A DNA stretch of 64,000 bases from Monomorium pharaonis (taxonomy: Eukaryota > Arthropoda > Insecta > Hymenoptera > Formicidae). Each line of letters starts with the position of its first letter. Position 1 is the first letter of the stretch. The notes beneath the pieces were generated by a model. It saw only the letters and a program-made list of their open reading frames with translations, did not search any database and had not been told where the DNA came from. The DNA lies in the NCBI RefSeq assembly GCF_013373865.1, contig NC_050477.1:8101722-8165721 (forward strand), written 5' to 3'. Positions 1 to 12,899 of the stretch are shown here, piece after piece. Made by a program: the position numbers and the translations under genes.

Positions 1-1309
1 GAGGAAGAGCCGAGGGAGGGAGGGAGGGAGAGAGAGAGGATGCAGAAGACCCGGCGCGGTTGGGGAAGGCAGAGAGATGGAGATTAGCCCCGGGAGGCTT
101 CTTTGTGCGGCAATGAAAACGGCTTGTCTCAAAGAACCGCGACGGATACATTTTTAATTACCTCAAATATCACTCGCCGTGCGCGCTCGCGCTGGTTGGG
201 CTCGCCCAAGTTTCTTAATTAAATGTCATATTACGCCTCGAGGGCGCCCACGAAGACTATCCGCCAGCCTTTACCTGCCGTTTCTTCTATCGAATAACGA
301 TATTCTTGTTACGTGAATCCCTCGAACATATGTTGTTTAAAGTACCTATTGCTATTTTTCTAACATTGACTTTATTGAGTTTAACTTAACGTATAAAATA
401 TAATAAATCGGTATTTATAATTAAGAAAGTATAATACAACAATTTTTATTAATTCATATAAAAATATAGAATTAAAACGCCGTGATTCTGTAAAATGACT
501 TTATGAAAGCGGTATGAACAAATACAATACTTAATATAACTTTAAAAAAAAATTACTATCATATATAAATAAGAGATTCTTTCTTAATTCAAATTAATTT
601 TTTTATAGCTCAAATTGTCAGGTTCTGATCATGCCATTTTTATGTCACTTAATGCGCATCGTTGTCTGTTGAATTATTCATTAGTCGGAACACGTTCGAT
701 GTAGTATTCATTCACGTGCCCTTCTCCCTCTTTGATCGCAGTATTATAGAAATGGGGCCGTTTTAAACAGTCTTTCCCGTGCTATCGCCGTAAAACGGAT
801 GTTACTGAGAATTCCCAAGGGAAGCGGAATTGTGCGTGTGCGTACCACGTAATAGAATAGCAATATATATTTATCTCTCCGCGAAGTTATATTGGAATAT
901 TCGTTGCGATGCGCAATCACGGACTATCCAAGTGACCGGATTTGAATATAACAAGTACTCTTGCACTCATACGCGCGTAAAGCACGGCGGATACATATCT
1001 AACGACGCCCGTACATTCCGTTTGTTTAAAACACGTCGAAGACACTCTTTAAAAAAGTTCTCTCGCACCTGGCTTTTATTATGTCTCCGTACTGAAATGA
1101 ATATATACAAGAGCAATAAGGCAGCCATTGTAAAATAAACGTCTACTTTAAATGGCCTATGATTCACGTCAAAACTAGAATTATTATCTTGTGCTTAAGT
1201 AAAATTAAAATTAAAATTATGTATTATTAGCAATTTTATATGTATATTTCATATATGTATACATTTAATTTTTTTACATTGCATAGTATACATAGCACAT
1301 TAAAAAAAA
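1..1309. other. gene-free stretch
   Basis: No supported gene. It opens with a short purine-rich GGGA/GA tract (about 10-40). A moderately GC-rich part follows to about 300, and AT-rich DNA after that. The two short overlapping reading frames at 830-1167 lie on opposite strands and show no recognisable domain or splice context, so I treat them as chance. Confidence 0.5.
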
Positions 1310-1666
1310 ATGAGTAGAATTCCGTTTGTGAAATCCGACGCGAATTATAAAATGAACTTAAATGATTTCAGCTGCAGGATAGATACGTCATTGAAAGACG
1401 GCGGAACTGATTATAACATGACTTTGGTATGGATTCTCCTTCTACCACTAGTTTCATATCATAGATGCAAATATTTGGTAGCGCAAATTTCGGTACGTGA
1501 GAACAGATATACAGATTATTATTTTACGTTTGCTTTCCCCGAGGAACATTTTCCGGAAAGGACGCGCGAACTCCTTGAATGGGTCCAGCTAAACATTCAC
1601 AATAATCCTTATTCAAGTGACCCTTATCAGAGAAATATGATTTTTAAATCATCAGCATATGTGTAA
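1310..1666 (+). CDS. hypothetical ORF, 118 residues
   Basis: An ATG-to-stop frame of 118 codons in an AT-rich setting. The product has a hydrophobic stretch at about residues 41-49 (VWILLLPLV) and an aromatic/acidic C-terminal half (YYFTFAFPEEHFPERTRELLEWVQL) broken by no low-complexity repeat. I do not recognise the family. Support is only its length in AT-rich DNA and a protein-like composition. There is no clear signal peptide at the N-terminus, no visible promoter, and no paired splice sites. It could be a remnant of a mobile element or chance. Confidence 0.15.
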   Translation: MSRIPFVKSDANYKMNLNDFSCRIDTSLKDGGTDYNMTLVWILLLPLVSYHRCKYLVAQISVRENRYTDYYFTFAFPEEHFPERTRELLEWVQLNIHNNPYSSDPYQRNMIFKSSAYV

Positions 1667-2624
1667 ATGATGTTCCGTAGATGTGGCATATGTCTTAAAA
1701 GTCAAGAAGCGTAAGAGTTGGAAATGTAACATATTCTAATTACAAAACAGATAATTTGATTAACGTAACTTGAAAAAGACAAGATTGCTTACGCTTTTAT
1801 TCATCGCTCTTTATGCGGAAGACTTGCGTTTAAAAATTCAGTCGCGGTGCAACGGGCGGCGCTGAGCATCCCGCCTCACTCCGCAAATCCGAGAATAACG
1901 CCGCGGCAAATCCTGTCTTCAAACAAGGGGCCGTTGTTTGCAGGTGGCCCGCATACCTGGCCCGAGCCCGCGCGCTACTTCGAAATGCTAGAAACGGCAC
2001 CGTGTGTGTAAGCCAGCGCAAACTAGCTGCAGCTAACTACGCCCCGTTCACGAGCGCTCGACGCTGCAACATCAAATATGAAAGCCCGCAATTATATAAA
2101 GCTAAGAGAGAAAGGCCGGCACCGCGGGACGGGGGTTGAACGCGGGCAAGATGGAAGGAAGACCTGCCACGTTCGTCAGAGAGAGGGAGAGAAATCCGGG
2201 GTGAGGTGCAAATACATAGCACACGCGAACCGCACACGTTTTCCGCGGAGCTCTGGACCGCGCGCGAAAGCGAAGCGCAGCCCCCGAAAGTTCATCGATT
2301 TCTAAACACTCGGTATTAGTGGCCGTAAGGCCAAACAGAAAGTCAATTGCCGGGGCGGCGTGGTAAATTAACTCTTTTCCCGATATCTACACGCGCAAAT
2401 ACGCAAGATTATTCCGCGGAACGTTACATTATTCTAAGACATCACGCAAGGTGAAATGATTATCCGTTCCTTTATCTCCTAATGTTTCCAACACATAAAA
2501 TGAAAACGTATTGCGATACGCAGACAATAAGTAATACAGTTATTGAAATTATCAATAAAAGAATTTTATTACATATTTTTGAACTGTAAAAATGTATATT
2601 AAATTATATTAAAAGAGACACATA
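1667..2624. other. gene-free stretch with a CpG-rich island
   Basis: About 1840-2340 is CpG-rich (many cgcg runs) between AT-rich flanks. Short frames on both strands here are overlapping and low in protein-like character. It may be a regulatory island, but nothing in the sequence fixes a function. Confidence 0.35.
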
Positions 2625-2815
2625 CACAGAGAGAAAAATTTCTTTAGATTCAATAAACAGTTTTGTTCGATTATTCCGAAGCATATATTTCTTTGGTTTT
2701 AATAAATTTTATACACATTTCTCTAGATTTAATAAAATTTATTAGAAACAAAGAAATATATGCTTTGGAATAGTCGAACAAAACTGGTTATTAAATTTAA
2801 AGAAATCTTTCTGTG
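2625..2815. mobile_element. MITE with near full-length inverted repeats, TA target site
   Basis: The two halves are imperfect inverted copies of about 85-90 bp each, separated by a short spacer. Both ends begin CACAGA(G/A)AGA and both are bordered by TA (2623-2624 and 2816-2817). Shared internal blocks include cagttttgttcga and gcatatatttcttt on opposite strands. TA duplication with short CA-starting termini is typical of Tc1/mariner-mobilised MITEs. There is no transposase, so it is non-autonomous, and its transcript would fold into one long hairpin. Confidence 0.75.
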
Positions 2816-5800
2816 TATAAAAAAAAGACGAATTTGCTTTTTAAATTTTATTTATTTACGTAAATTTAATAATTATATTTACGATAAATAAATTTTGATA
2901 AATATAAGTGATAAATAGGATTAATTCTACTAATCTCTGTAATATTCAGGAATTTTGAAGAGCTGTGAAATCCCGCTTGTGCGGGACAAATGGACTCATC
3001 CTTATTAGCAAACGATGTAATTTCACGACGTTTTATGTACAGACGCTTTGATACGTAATGTAAACTTTACATTATAAATGTCATTCATAAACTTCAAGAT
3101 TAAAGGTCCAATATCTCTATCGAGAACTGGAGACAATCTGATGGGGAAAGTCTGAGAACGAGGCACGCGGTCGCGCAATCGTACTAACACGTGGTCTCTC
3201 CGAGATGAAACGCGATCATTCTTTGTCAGTACGACGTGTCGCAGTCACACTGTGAACTATGTTTGATCGATGCGATTCCGCCTCCTGGGCGAGACAATCG
3301 CGGGTAGGGGGAGATAATGAAAACGATCCGTTATATCGTGTACATCGCGCGCGCATCCGGTGCGACGCGCTTCCTGTTGATTTTAGTAACCACGATTTCG
3401 GCGATTCCGGAATCTGAACGGAAGCAAGCGTAGAATTGCAGAACCCTAGATTCTAGATGTATTGAGTAGCAACGTTGTGTATAAAAATTCTCTAATTTTG
3501 CCTAGAATTTTGACGCAAATTAAAAAAAAAAACAGAAATTCTTAAGAAATTTACGGGGAATTCTTTTAGTTTGGGTACACCTTCTGATAGTTAATATATT
3601 TTTATATTAAAATATTGTTTACATTTTCTATATTTTTAATAATCAGAATATAGGAAAATATAAACTAAACTTTATCTGGATTTTTAATCTAATAACTTCT
3701 TAAAAACGCATTGTCTTTTTTTTAGTTAAATAAAATCTGATTAAATATTGATTAGAAAGAACGGAATGTTTATTTTATTTTGTTCGATATATTGCTAATT
3801 ATCAAAAAACCTACAGCATAATAAATGCATTGAAAACATGTGGCAGAGAAATAGAATGGTTTCTGTCACCTGAATTAAATCGCATAGTTGCTTACGTAAG
3901 AAATAGAGCGACGGAGAGGTCTCTCCACAAAAAGAAGGCGAGAATGAATTTAATAAAACAGTTTCCACGTTTCCCCCGGCGCGGGCGCACGCGCGCGGTA
4001 CGTGCATGTTTCGTGAAAACGCACGGTGAAACTCTTTTGTGCAACAACGAGTGCGCCCCAGCCATTGTTGATGACGATACGGTGCCGCAACGACGTGTAC
4101 CTGCGCGATATATTACGCATGACAGATCCATCGTAGCGAGGCGATAAATAACGCGAGCCTGCGTGCAGTCTGTGAGGGACATCGAGACTTGCCAACTAAT
4201 TTTTATAGCAACGTTGAAATTACGTGCGTCCGATCTGGTTTGCGCCAGAAATAAATCACACTTATCGGCATTGTTACGCCGCGATATAAACTCGCGTTCG
4301 TGTTCACTATAAAGCTTTCACTGTACAGTAATTAGCCTCGTTGCTTTCAAGGAAGCCACGCACATTGTGCTAAATTTAAACAATAACTTTTTGCACTTTG
4401 TGCACTTCGATTAAATTCAACAGCTCTCGCTTCTGTCATTTCGTATTTTATAATCTTATATTTTTATTTTATATTTATACATAAAAATATTATATGTGTA
4501 AAACAATAGTAGTTGCAGTAATAAATTTTAATATCTTCTCTTCCTTTTTTTTCTTTCTCTTTCTGTCGTTTGACCATTTTTTGCTCATTGTTTCGTTGTC
4601 ATTTAAGGAATGACGAACGGAAACATTTGTACAGTAGCCATTCAACGAGCATTGTCAAAATGGTCGAAATTACATTAACAGAATTCCAAGCGCATCGAAA
4701 TGCGGAAGGACAGACGGATACGCGGTGGTTCAAAGCGACCGCGAAAACCCGGGTATTCGAAGGGCACATTCTTAACTGCCGCAATTCAAATATGTCAGAT
4801 ATCTCGCGGCGACGTACACGAAAGTAAAAATTAAGGGGGGAAAAGACCCTCTCCTCTTGGAGAGGGTGCGACGTGAACTTTGGGGAAGTTTGGATTAAAA
4901 TATGTCGTGCGGTTTCCCATTCCGCGCTGCGCGTATATCGCGTTATACGTGGACCGTATTATACGTGGTATCGTATTCTTTATCGTAGCGCAGAATTACA
5001 TGGTATAATCTGGATCGTTGGTGCAATAACAACGTGAAAATGTTACCCCTTTTTTTTTTAAGCGGTATGAAAAACGCATTGTATGCTTATTATTATTAAA
5101 GAACCCACACATTCAACATTTCCGTTGACATTTTATGACATGCCTATCTTAGCAAATTTTTAAATACTCTTTTTATTCCGTGAATCGTAAATAAATGAGA
5201 GTTTGTTGAAACATGGAATTCTATTCTATCTTAGTTGTTTCATCATTTTAATATATACATCATCGATCAAAAATGTATCACAAATTATTGTACATCCCGA
5301 CTCAGGCCGCAACATGCAGCAGCATGTTCCAATAGGCCGATGCGATGTTACGAGCAATCACGCGCATAATTACAGATTCGCGGCGGACTAAATTAATCGC
5401 AACGCAAACAATGCCGTAGCGTTGTTATCCCTCGTCCGTCAGCGAGCGCGGGAGCGCAGGATGATGATCAGCAAGAGCGAGAGAGAGGAGGGGGAAGGGG
5501 CAGCACGATCGTTAATTTCCACAATAATATTCGGTAGATCGCGGGAATTGTCGACGCGCCGCGCCGCGGTGCGGCCGATCAATCCTCCGATTACCGGCCT
5601 GGGCAAGATGTAATTAGTCCTGTGTGCCGGGCCTCAGCCGCGCGATATAACGTTACGAATTTCGGTTAGCTACCGGAGGTTAACCGACCCCGCGCTAGCG
5701 GGGCTAAACCGGACCCGAGGCCGCTCTTCCACGCTCCCCCGACCCCGAAATGACATTCCGCGTGTCCGGATTATAAATTATTTAATCAGGCCGGGGCGCA

Positions 5801-8296
5801 CGGGAAGTAAGCGGAAAGAAAATATTTGCTCCATTACGCCGAGGGAGAAAGCGACGGTGTAGAATGGCAGACACCGAGATGGCTAAGGGGGGTGATGGCT
5901 AGGTCAGGGTGAGGAGATGCGGAACCCGAGCGAGAGACTCGCGGGGCTTGGCTCGAGGCAGTAATAAGAACGACGGCATAGTTTTAACTTCTCTTTTATG
6001 AGCGAGCTTTGTGCGAATGAAGGCACAAATTGAAGGCGGAGGCGCGCCTTCGGGGAGACATTGAGACACGCGCGTTTTCTTCCGCGCGGGAAGTTCTCTC
6101 TGCACGCCGCCTGATCCTCCCTTCCTCCCTTGGCGCGCAAACGTTTCTAGCCCGGCTCTTCTTGCGCGAGTAACTGCCGACTTCGGCTGTGTCTTGAATT
6201 TTCTCCGGCGTCGTTTCCCCTCGAGCGCGCGACTCGTGTTCCCGAAATTCTATCTCGCGCAGTTGCAGCCTCCGTCCTACCTTGTAATAATTATTACTTT
6301 AACTCGCTTTGTTTGTGAAACGTAAGAGTTCGGAGCTCGCGTTGCGTTCATTACTCCGACTTTTCTTTCAGCGAGTCTATCTATGTAGCGTAATGTAATT
6401 CTTTTTTTTTTTTAACAAATGTCTATGGTTTATTTATGTCAATTATTGTATAATATACTTTTAAAAATATCACAAAACAGTTCTTTAAGACAGTTATTAA
6501 AAATTATTTAATATAATAAGAAAGTTTATTTAAATATTTATCAGTGTTTCTACATATTTCTTCTCATTTCAAATTAGCTGATCAATTTATTTGCACGTTA
6601 CAAAAGTAATAAATAAAAACGTGTAAACGGGACACGTAGTCGTGCGCGTTCGTTCGTTCGTTGCTTCGACACTTTCTCACAGGCCGATCGTGTTCGTAAC
6701 GATGAGACCTTGTTCCGAAAGGGAAAAAGGAGAGACAAAGCGACAAAAAGACGCATGAGACACAAGCAGAATGTCACGAGAGGATGGAAAAGGGCCAAGA
6801 GTCACAGTGCGGGCTCGATTCTCGCGGCGATACGTATGCCTGTACGCGTGTGTACGTGCGGTATGGTTCCAAGATGCGTTATCGAATGTTTTATTCATAA
6901 GCGTAGAACAAAGCCCGCCTGTTTATCCTGAGGACATCTCGCGTTGGTCGCGCTGTGTACGCAACGCTACAACGCTTCCCAGAGCCGCGAGCCTGCACTT
7001 AAAGCTAAGTCGGCTAACAAGTGCGATTTCAGAACATGACGATTGCCGCATGCTTGTTATTAATTTTTCATGTTCTTACGCCGGAGCGTGTCAACGTGAT
7101 AAAAACGACGTCAAGGAGAAAGAGAAACTCAACGTTTCTACAAGTTGTACGATTGTCATTTCACAAACTTATACAATTTCAAAAACTGAGATAGATATAT
7201 TTGATTGTGTTTTTAAAATTAAATAATCAAAGTTAAAGGAATCTTTTTGCAATGAGTGCGTTAAAGGACCTAATCGTTTAAGATTGATTTAGGAATTGGG
7301 AGATTCAAACTGAAAGGTCCACTCGCACGCCGCCTAGCAAGAAGTTCGAGGAAGGAACCGCGGGCGACCGACTTGCCGTAGCGACCACTTGTGGGTTACA
7401 GCGAATTGCCCTAATAAAAACGTTACGCCGCCTCCGCTTTTTTTCGTGTGGGAGTCCCGGAATTGCCGGGGCTCCCCCTCTTCCGAAAAGAGACACCCGT
7501 CGTATCCGCCGACGATCGCACTCGCAGATAAAGCGCGGATCCGGTAGCCCAGGCCCCGAGGGTATCATCGTCATTTGTATCTCCGCGGGCGCACTCCGGG
7601 TGCGCACAGTGCACACGGACGACAATGACTGAGACGGCACTTCGGTGCCGAAAGTGGGACCACAGGCCCACTCGCGAGAGAAGATAAAAGAGATCTTGGT
7701 CCTTCTCGGAAGATCGAGGATTGTATCTCCGAGGGATTCAAGATCTAGTAAAAAGTATCTAGAGAGAAGAGGAGTATGTTTTATCAATTGTATCTATAAA
7801 CGTAACATTAGTAACAAAACAATTAGTCGATATCGTTTAGTTACATTCGTTAGGTTATTTTGATAATAATGAAACGATTGACATGCGATCTCTCTGTTTG
7901 CAAGTTATTTTATTTATTTTACATTACTTGAATTCGCACGCACAGTCCAAGTTTGGAAACTACGCAATTGTTTGAGCTCGCAGAGAGATGCGACAAGAGA
8001 AAATTACGCGATTGTCTTGCCTTCTTGAAGGAGTCCTATCAACTCGCAACTTCGCGCGGCTCTCTTGGTCGCGGGCGTACAGCAGTTCCATAGGCAAACG
8101 TTCCGTTCCCCCTTTGACCTCGTTAATTGTCGTATCGCATCTCCGAGTTGGAGCTTGCGAGCGGGCAGAGCACGGTACGGGCGTGGGTGGATCGCGATGA
8201 TTTACGAGGACCGGCGTTACGGGGCTCAAGCCGGACTCTAGAGACGCTTCGCTGATAGCGTCAGAGCCACATAAGTCATCGAGACTATACCTAGGG
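2816..8296. other. gene-free stretch
   Basis: AT-rich DNA alternates with CpG-rich patches near 3950-4200, 5400-6270 and 7300-7720. Many reading frames of 60-160 codons occur in the GC-rich patches, on both strands over the same bases and without splice context. That is expected when stop codons are rare by composition. No gene is supported. Confidence 0.45.
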
Positions 8297-8327
<31 letters not shown>

Positions 8328-8341
8328 TCTCTTTCTCCTCT
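8297..8341. repeat. CT microsatellite in a pyrimidine-rich tract
   Basis: An uninterrupted CT run to about 8320 passes into ttctct variants. The pyrimidine-rich strand continues to about 8480. Confidence 0.9.
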
Positions 8342-11300
8342 CCCTATTCCCGTCTGCGTCCTCTTTCGTCCTTCTCTTCATTCTTTTTCTCGCTCCAGCG
8401 AAGTCCCGTCCTCCCCCTCCCCCGTCCTTACTTTACCTCGTTCTCCCGCACCCTATTCAACGACCGGCGTCCTATTCTTAATCTTCTTTGGACCTCCATT
8501 ATCGAGGGCCGCGCTCCAATTATAACGCCGACGATACAGAGGGAATTATAATTGCTTTTCTCCTCGTTCTTCTCTCTCTCTCTTTCTCTCTGTCTGTGTC
8601 GCTGCGCGAAAACGTGCCCTCGCGTGTCGTCGACGAATCGCCGCCGATAGTTTCGCTCGTTTACGAAGAGCTTCTATACTTCTACACGATCAATCGTTAA
8701 CGGTCAAAATCTTTGACACAGATTTGAACTTTTCCTTAGTGAGATATAGAAGATATAGAACCATTTGTCATCGTTTGTCGCGACTCTTCTATTCCATGTT
8801 GCCAAATTACTCAAGAAATCGATAATAATCAGACTGGAGCGTAGAATGGGAACACTCCGTGTACCGATATCCTGTGCCAGTAATTGACAAACACTAATGT
8901 CCCGCCTAGAATGATTCCGTGAGAAATTGCGGGATGCGCCAGAGCGTTGGATGAACATCGACCGAGGTGAACGTTAAGATAAACGATCAACGTCGTTCAC
9001 GATGTTACGTAACACAAATGTAATTCGTTATCGCGAATTAACCTATAGAAAAAGCGAAGAAATTTATATAAACTTACATATTTTTCTAATAGGTTTTATC
9101 TAGTAAAATATTATCTTGTATCACACAGCAATGTATTTTTTTATCTCTTTGAGATCAAATTAATTCTCAAGAATGATACTATTGCTATTTCTTTTGATGT
9201 AACACGCTTACGATCATACTTATAGAATAGAGAATAATTTTTATTTCTCCTTCAGCTTTCTCTACCAAGAGGAGAAAATTTCGTTTACATTATATTAACC
9301 ACATATTTACAAAAATCTTAACTTATTGGTTATTTAGTCTCTCCGATTTTTTTTAGATTTATTAATTGTTAAATTCTACTTCTGGCGCTAGCTTTGCATT
9401 TGCTTACGATATCCTTCAATTTTCTCTCCTCACTAACCTCTCCTTATATCCGAACATGTTTATATTTCTCCTTATTTCCTATTTTTATTTCTCATTTCTC
9501 TTTTTTATCCTATAATCTTTTATTGAAATATGTAGCCATATGTAGCCTCGCTTATATTATTTGATACGAACCTCGACATTAATCGTTATTATTATATTCT
9601 CCTCGAAACATGTTAATGTTAATCGCTTTCTCAGGAAAAGTCCAGTCCCGCGAGTTGGACGAGTCAGGTGCGCGTATGCCCCTCGCGCGCACGGTACCGG
9701 TACTTAAATTAAGCGTCGTCATTTCCAGTGTGTCCCAATTAAGACTGATTTTCTCCGTTTCCTTTCCGGTATTAGTGTCACGGTGAGCGCGCAATCTCGG
9801 AATCTACGGTATTGTGCGCCGTCCGTTCGCTCGTCCACTTACGATACCGCGGCATGAATATTACATGGCTTCTTACCCACCGGAAAGATAATTGTCAAGA
9901 GCTCTAAAATACGGGGGCTCTTGAAACGGGTTGGACAGAAGATGCATAATACATAACGCGACGAGAAAACGAAAATTTACGGCGCGCGTGGTCGCCGGCA
10001 CGCCAAGAGGACGCCGCGCGTTAATTTTTCTCTCGCCGAATTGATTTTGCCGCGCTGCTTTATTTCGCGTCCTGAACAGAATTGCAGGCGGTACAAGGCA
10101 CGCGCAACGTACGCGTCGCTCCTACGCTCTTTCTTACCGCGGTTTCGGATTCGCCGCCTCGATTTCGCCAAGTTTAGGGATGGGAGCGCGTTGAAGTCAG
10201 CCCGCGCATTAAAGAGAGTTTCCGCGGAAACGATACGATCTCTCCGGCGCGTCGCGCCAGATACGGCTATCCGGTCGCTTCACGCATCCTGCCGCGCGTC
10301 CGTTAAATCCTACGACAGGGTACACTCCACGGTGATTTATAAACAGTTTACGACGCCCGCTGCCCCATCGACCAACGACCGGGCCAGCGCGTATCCCCCT
10401 TCCGCCCTGCCACCGCCCTTAATAGAAACGCGCGGACCCGCGTCATTTTCTGCCGAAATAGGTCTAGTAGCCTTGGAGGCACGATCTATTTCCCGGACAT
10501 AAATCACGCTGGGGCCTGTGCGTCGTTACGATCCTACTGAGGATGGGCATTATCGACGAGGCACGTAATTAAACTCGAATATTATCCGATGAACGACCGG
10601 TGAGATGAGAATCCAAAATTCAGTTCGATCTACGTCCGCCGATTTTTTGGACAAAGTTGTCGTATGCGTTAATCACGTGTGCCTTGAAGAACGATGGAAA
10701 CGCTTATTCCGATCTACAACAGATGAATAGGTATTAAATATATGATATTACCAAGATGAATGAGATACTTTTTAAAAGTAACGCGTTATTTCTCATATAT
10801 AATATAGCCAGGGCTGAGAAGTGACGCGTTTTATAACGTTATCATTCATCTTATTAATATCGTATATTTTACATTTATTGTATTGTAGATTTTTATATAT
10901 ATGTAATCTACAATAGATACCTATTGTATATAAATATCCTCTGTGTAGATAGATACTGCAAATTAAATGATGAACGATCTATATCCCTTAATTCTGATAC
11001 GACTTGTTGACAATTTATATAAAGATTCTTTAGATGTATGGTAATTCTACACCATGGGAGATACAAAGATAAATATAGGATCGGAAAAGATGGTTCATTA
11101 CGCACGAGCAGATGCAAGCAGGATGCAAATGGATTTATCTTATTCATCGATAGTAACGAGATTTCTAAATAAACATTCAAAGTCAAACGTATTTATTCAT
11201 CTGCGATTGTTCCTCGCTCCTTTCTCACGTCTCTTCTTTATTTTGCATTATCTTCTGCTCTCTTTATTGTCATCGGCAAATAATACAATACGAAGTGACA

Positions 11301-12781
11301 AACTTGAGTCGGGGAGACTTATGTTTAATTATGAGCCACGTTTTACAATCTGGCAATGACGGCGCGTAAATGTTTCTCTTTACAATATTTTCCTCTCTCG
11401 CCATGTCATTGTCTCGTGGAACCTTTTGTGCTCCGGAGTACCGGTAAATTACGTTTTTTCCTCTCCCTTATTTATATTACTCACGATACGCAAGATAGAG
11501 AAGGAGAAAAAAAGGAAAGAAGCGCATCGCAAAGCGCCGCATGTAAATTCCCCGGACCCGCGGAGGATATTTTTCAATCCGGCGAGAGAGCCCTTCGTCG
11601 ACTGACGAATTGCGAACGCCCTCGCTGTGACAGATGGATCTCAGGGTTACCTGGCCGTCCGCCCCGTCCATCGTGAAACTCTCGTCCAACCGCCAATTTT
11701 CTCGAACGGCCGCAAAACCACAGAAATAATAACCGCCCCGTTCAACTGGCACATTAAAATACGCCAATAGCAATCCTTGACGGCCGACCCTGTGATTACA
11801 CACGGATAAATCTCGCCGCGGTAGCCAGGACGATCTAAGCCCTATCTCTAGGATCGATTAACCATCTTGGAGCAGCAGCAACGTTGGTCATCATCATCAT
11901 CACGTTCCCGTCATACATTTTTAATGAGAATCATCGTCTCGCAGTTGGTGGTAAGAGTAACTTCCTTTGGCTTCTTCGCCATTTTTTTGTTCCGGAAACG
12001 ATTTTTCAACGTTAACATTTCCGTAAATAGCAATTATCGAGTCGAGTCTAGGGTAACTAGACCGAATTATTGTCACTTGAAGCTCACAATGCAGTTAATA
12101 TATGCTCAGTAAGTTTTTAATAAATATATAATAAACATTATTTTTTACTATTATTTTAAAAGTTTTAATATTTACAAAATAAAAGCGAGTTTAAAAACTG
12201 ATTGATTATTTAAATATAGTAAGAAAAATAAAATACAGGCTCCCTTTTGACTTATTGTTGCATTTATCTAATAATGGGTACATTGCTTATTTATTTATGG
12301 CCACACAACATTTACTTATATTTATATACAACAATTTTCTCATTTCAACAATAAGCAAACAGACATTATGTATAATAGTACATGTTGGTGAGAGAAAGAT
12401 AACAACTAGATATCTGTTCAAATATATTACTTTATATCGAGTAAAATTACGTTTTCTGAATTTTTCAGACTGCAAAAGTAACCAATAAAGTACTATCAAA
12501 AATAGAAATAGTAAAAAATAAATAGCAGAAATAAAAATTGGTTTCGTTGCTAAATAAACAAATAATACACTTTTTTGGTTAGAATTTAAAAGTTATAAGA
12601 ATTAGCATTGAATTAATTAACGCTACGGCGAGTATCTCTTATAATACATTGTGATAATTTTCAGAAAATGCGAATTTGATTCAATATCGCCGAATATATA
12701 ACCATATATTTTATGCATATAGTATACATTATACACTATACACACAGAAAAAAAAGTAATAGTCAATAACACATGTAATTG
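8342..12781. other. gene-free stretch
   Basis: Mostly AT-rich, with a CpG-rich island at about 9980-10500. The 153-codon plus-strand frame within that island is arginine/serine/alanine-rich with no domain, so I do not call it. No transposon termini or RNA genes were recognised. Confidence 0.45.
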
Positions 12782-12899
12782 CGGGCTGCCAATTACATAA
12801 AATATTCAATACAATAATATTTGCTGTTAATGTAAGTACAATGTTGATACTGCAATAGCATATGTTATTATATTAAGTATATTTGTAGTTGGCAGCCCG
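12782..12899. repeat. inverted repeat (hairpin), about 118 bp
   Basis: Perfect 11-bp arms, cgggctgccaa (12782-12792) and ttggcagcccg (12889-12899), close a weaker AT-rich stem. It could be a MITE remnant or a structured transcript. No target duplication was found. Confidence 0.5.

Noticed and set aside
7305..7787. 160-codon minus-strand frame
   Set aside because: Composition-driven frame in GC-rich DNA, with two other open frames over the same bases and no splice context.
8704..8958. Minus-strand frame containing VATNDDKWFYIF, which resembles the TGDEKW block of mariner transposases
   Set aside because: Only about ten residues resemble the motif. The flanking residues do not follow the family order and there are no inverted termini around it. 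A short chance match is likely.
10041..10502. 153-codon plus-strand frame
   Set aside because: It lies in a CpG-rich block where stops are rare. The product is Arg/Ser/Ala-rich with no domain, and an overlapping open frame exists on the other strand.
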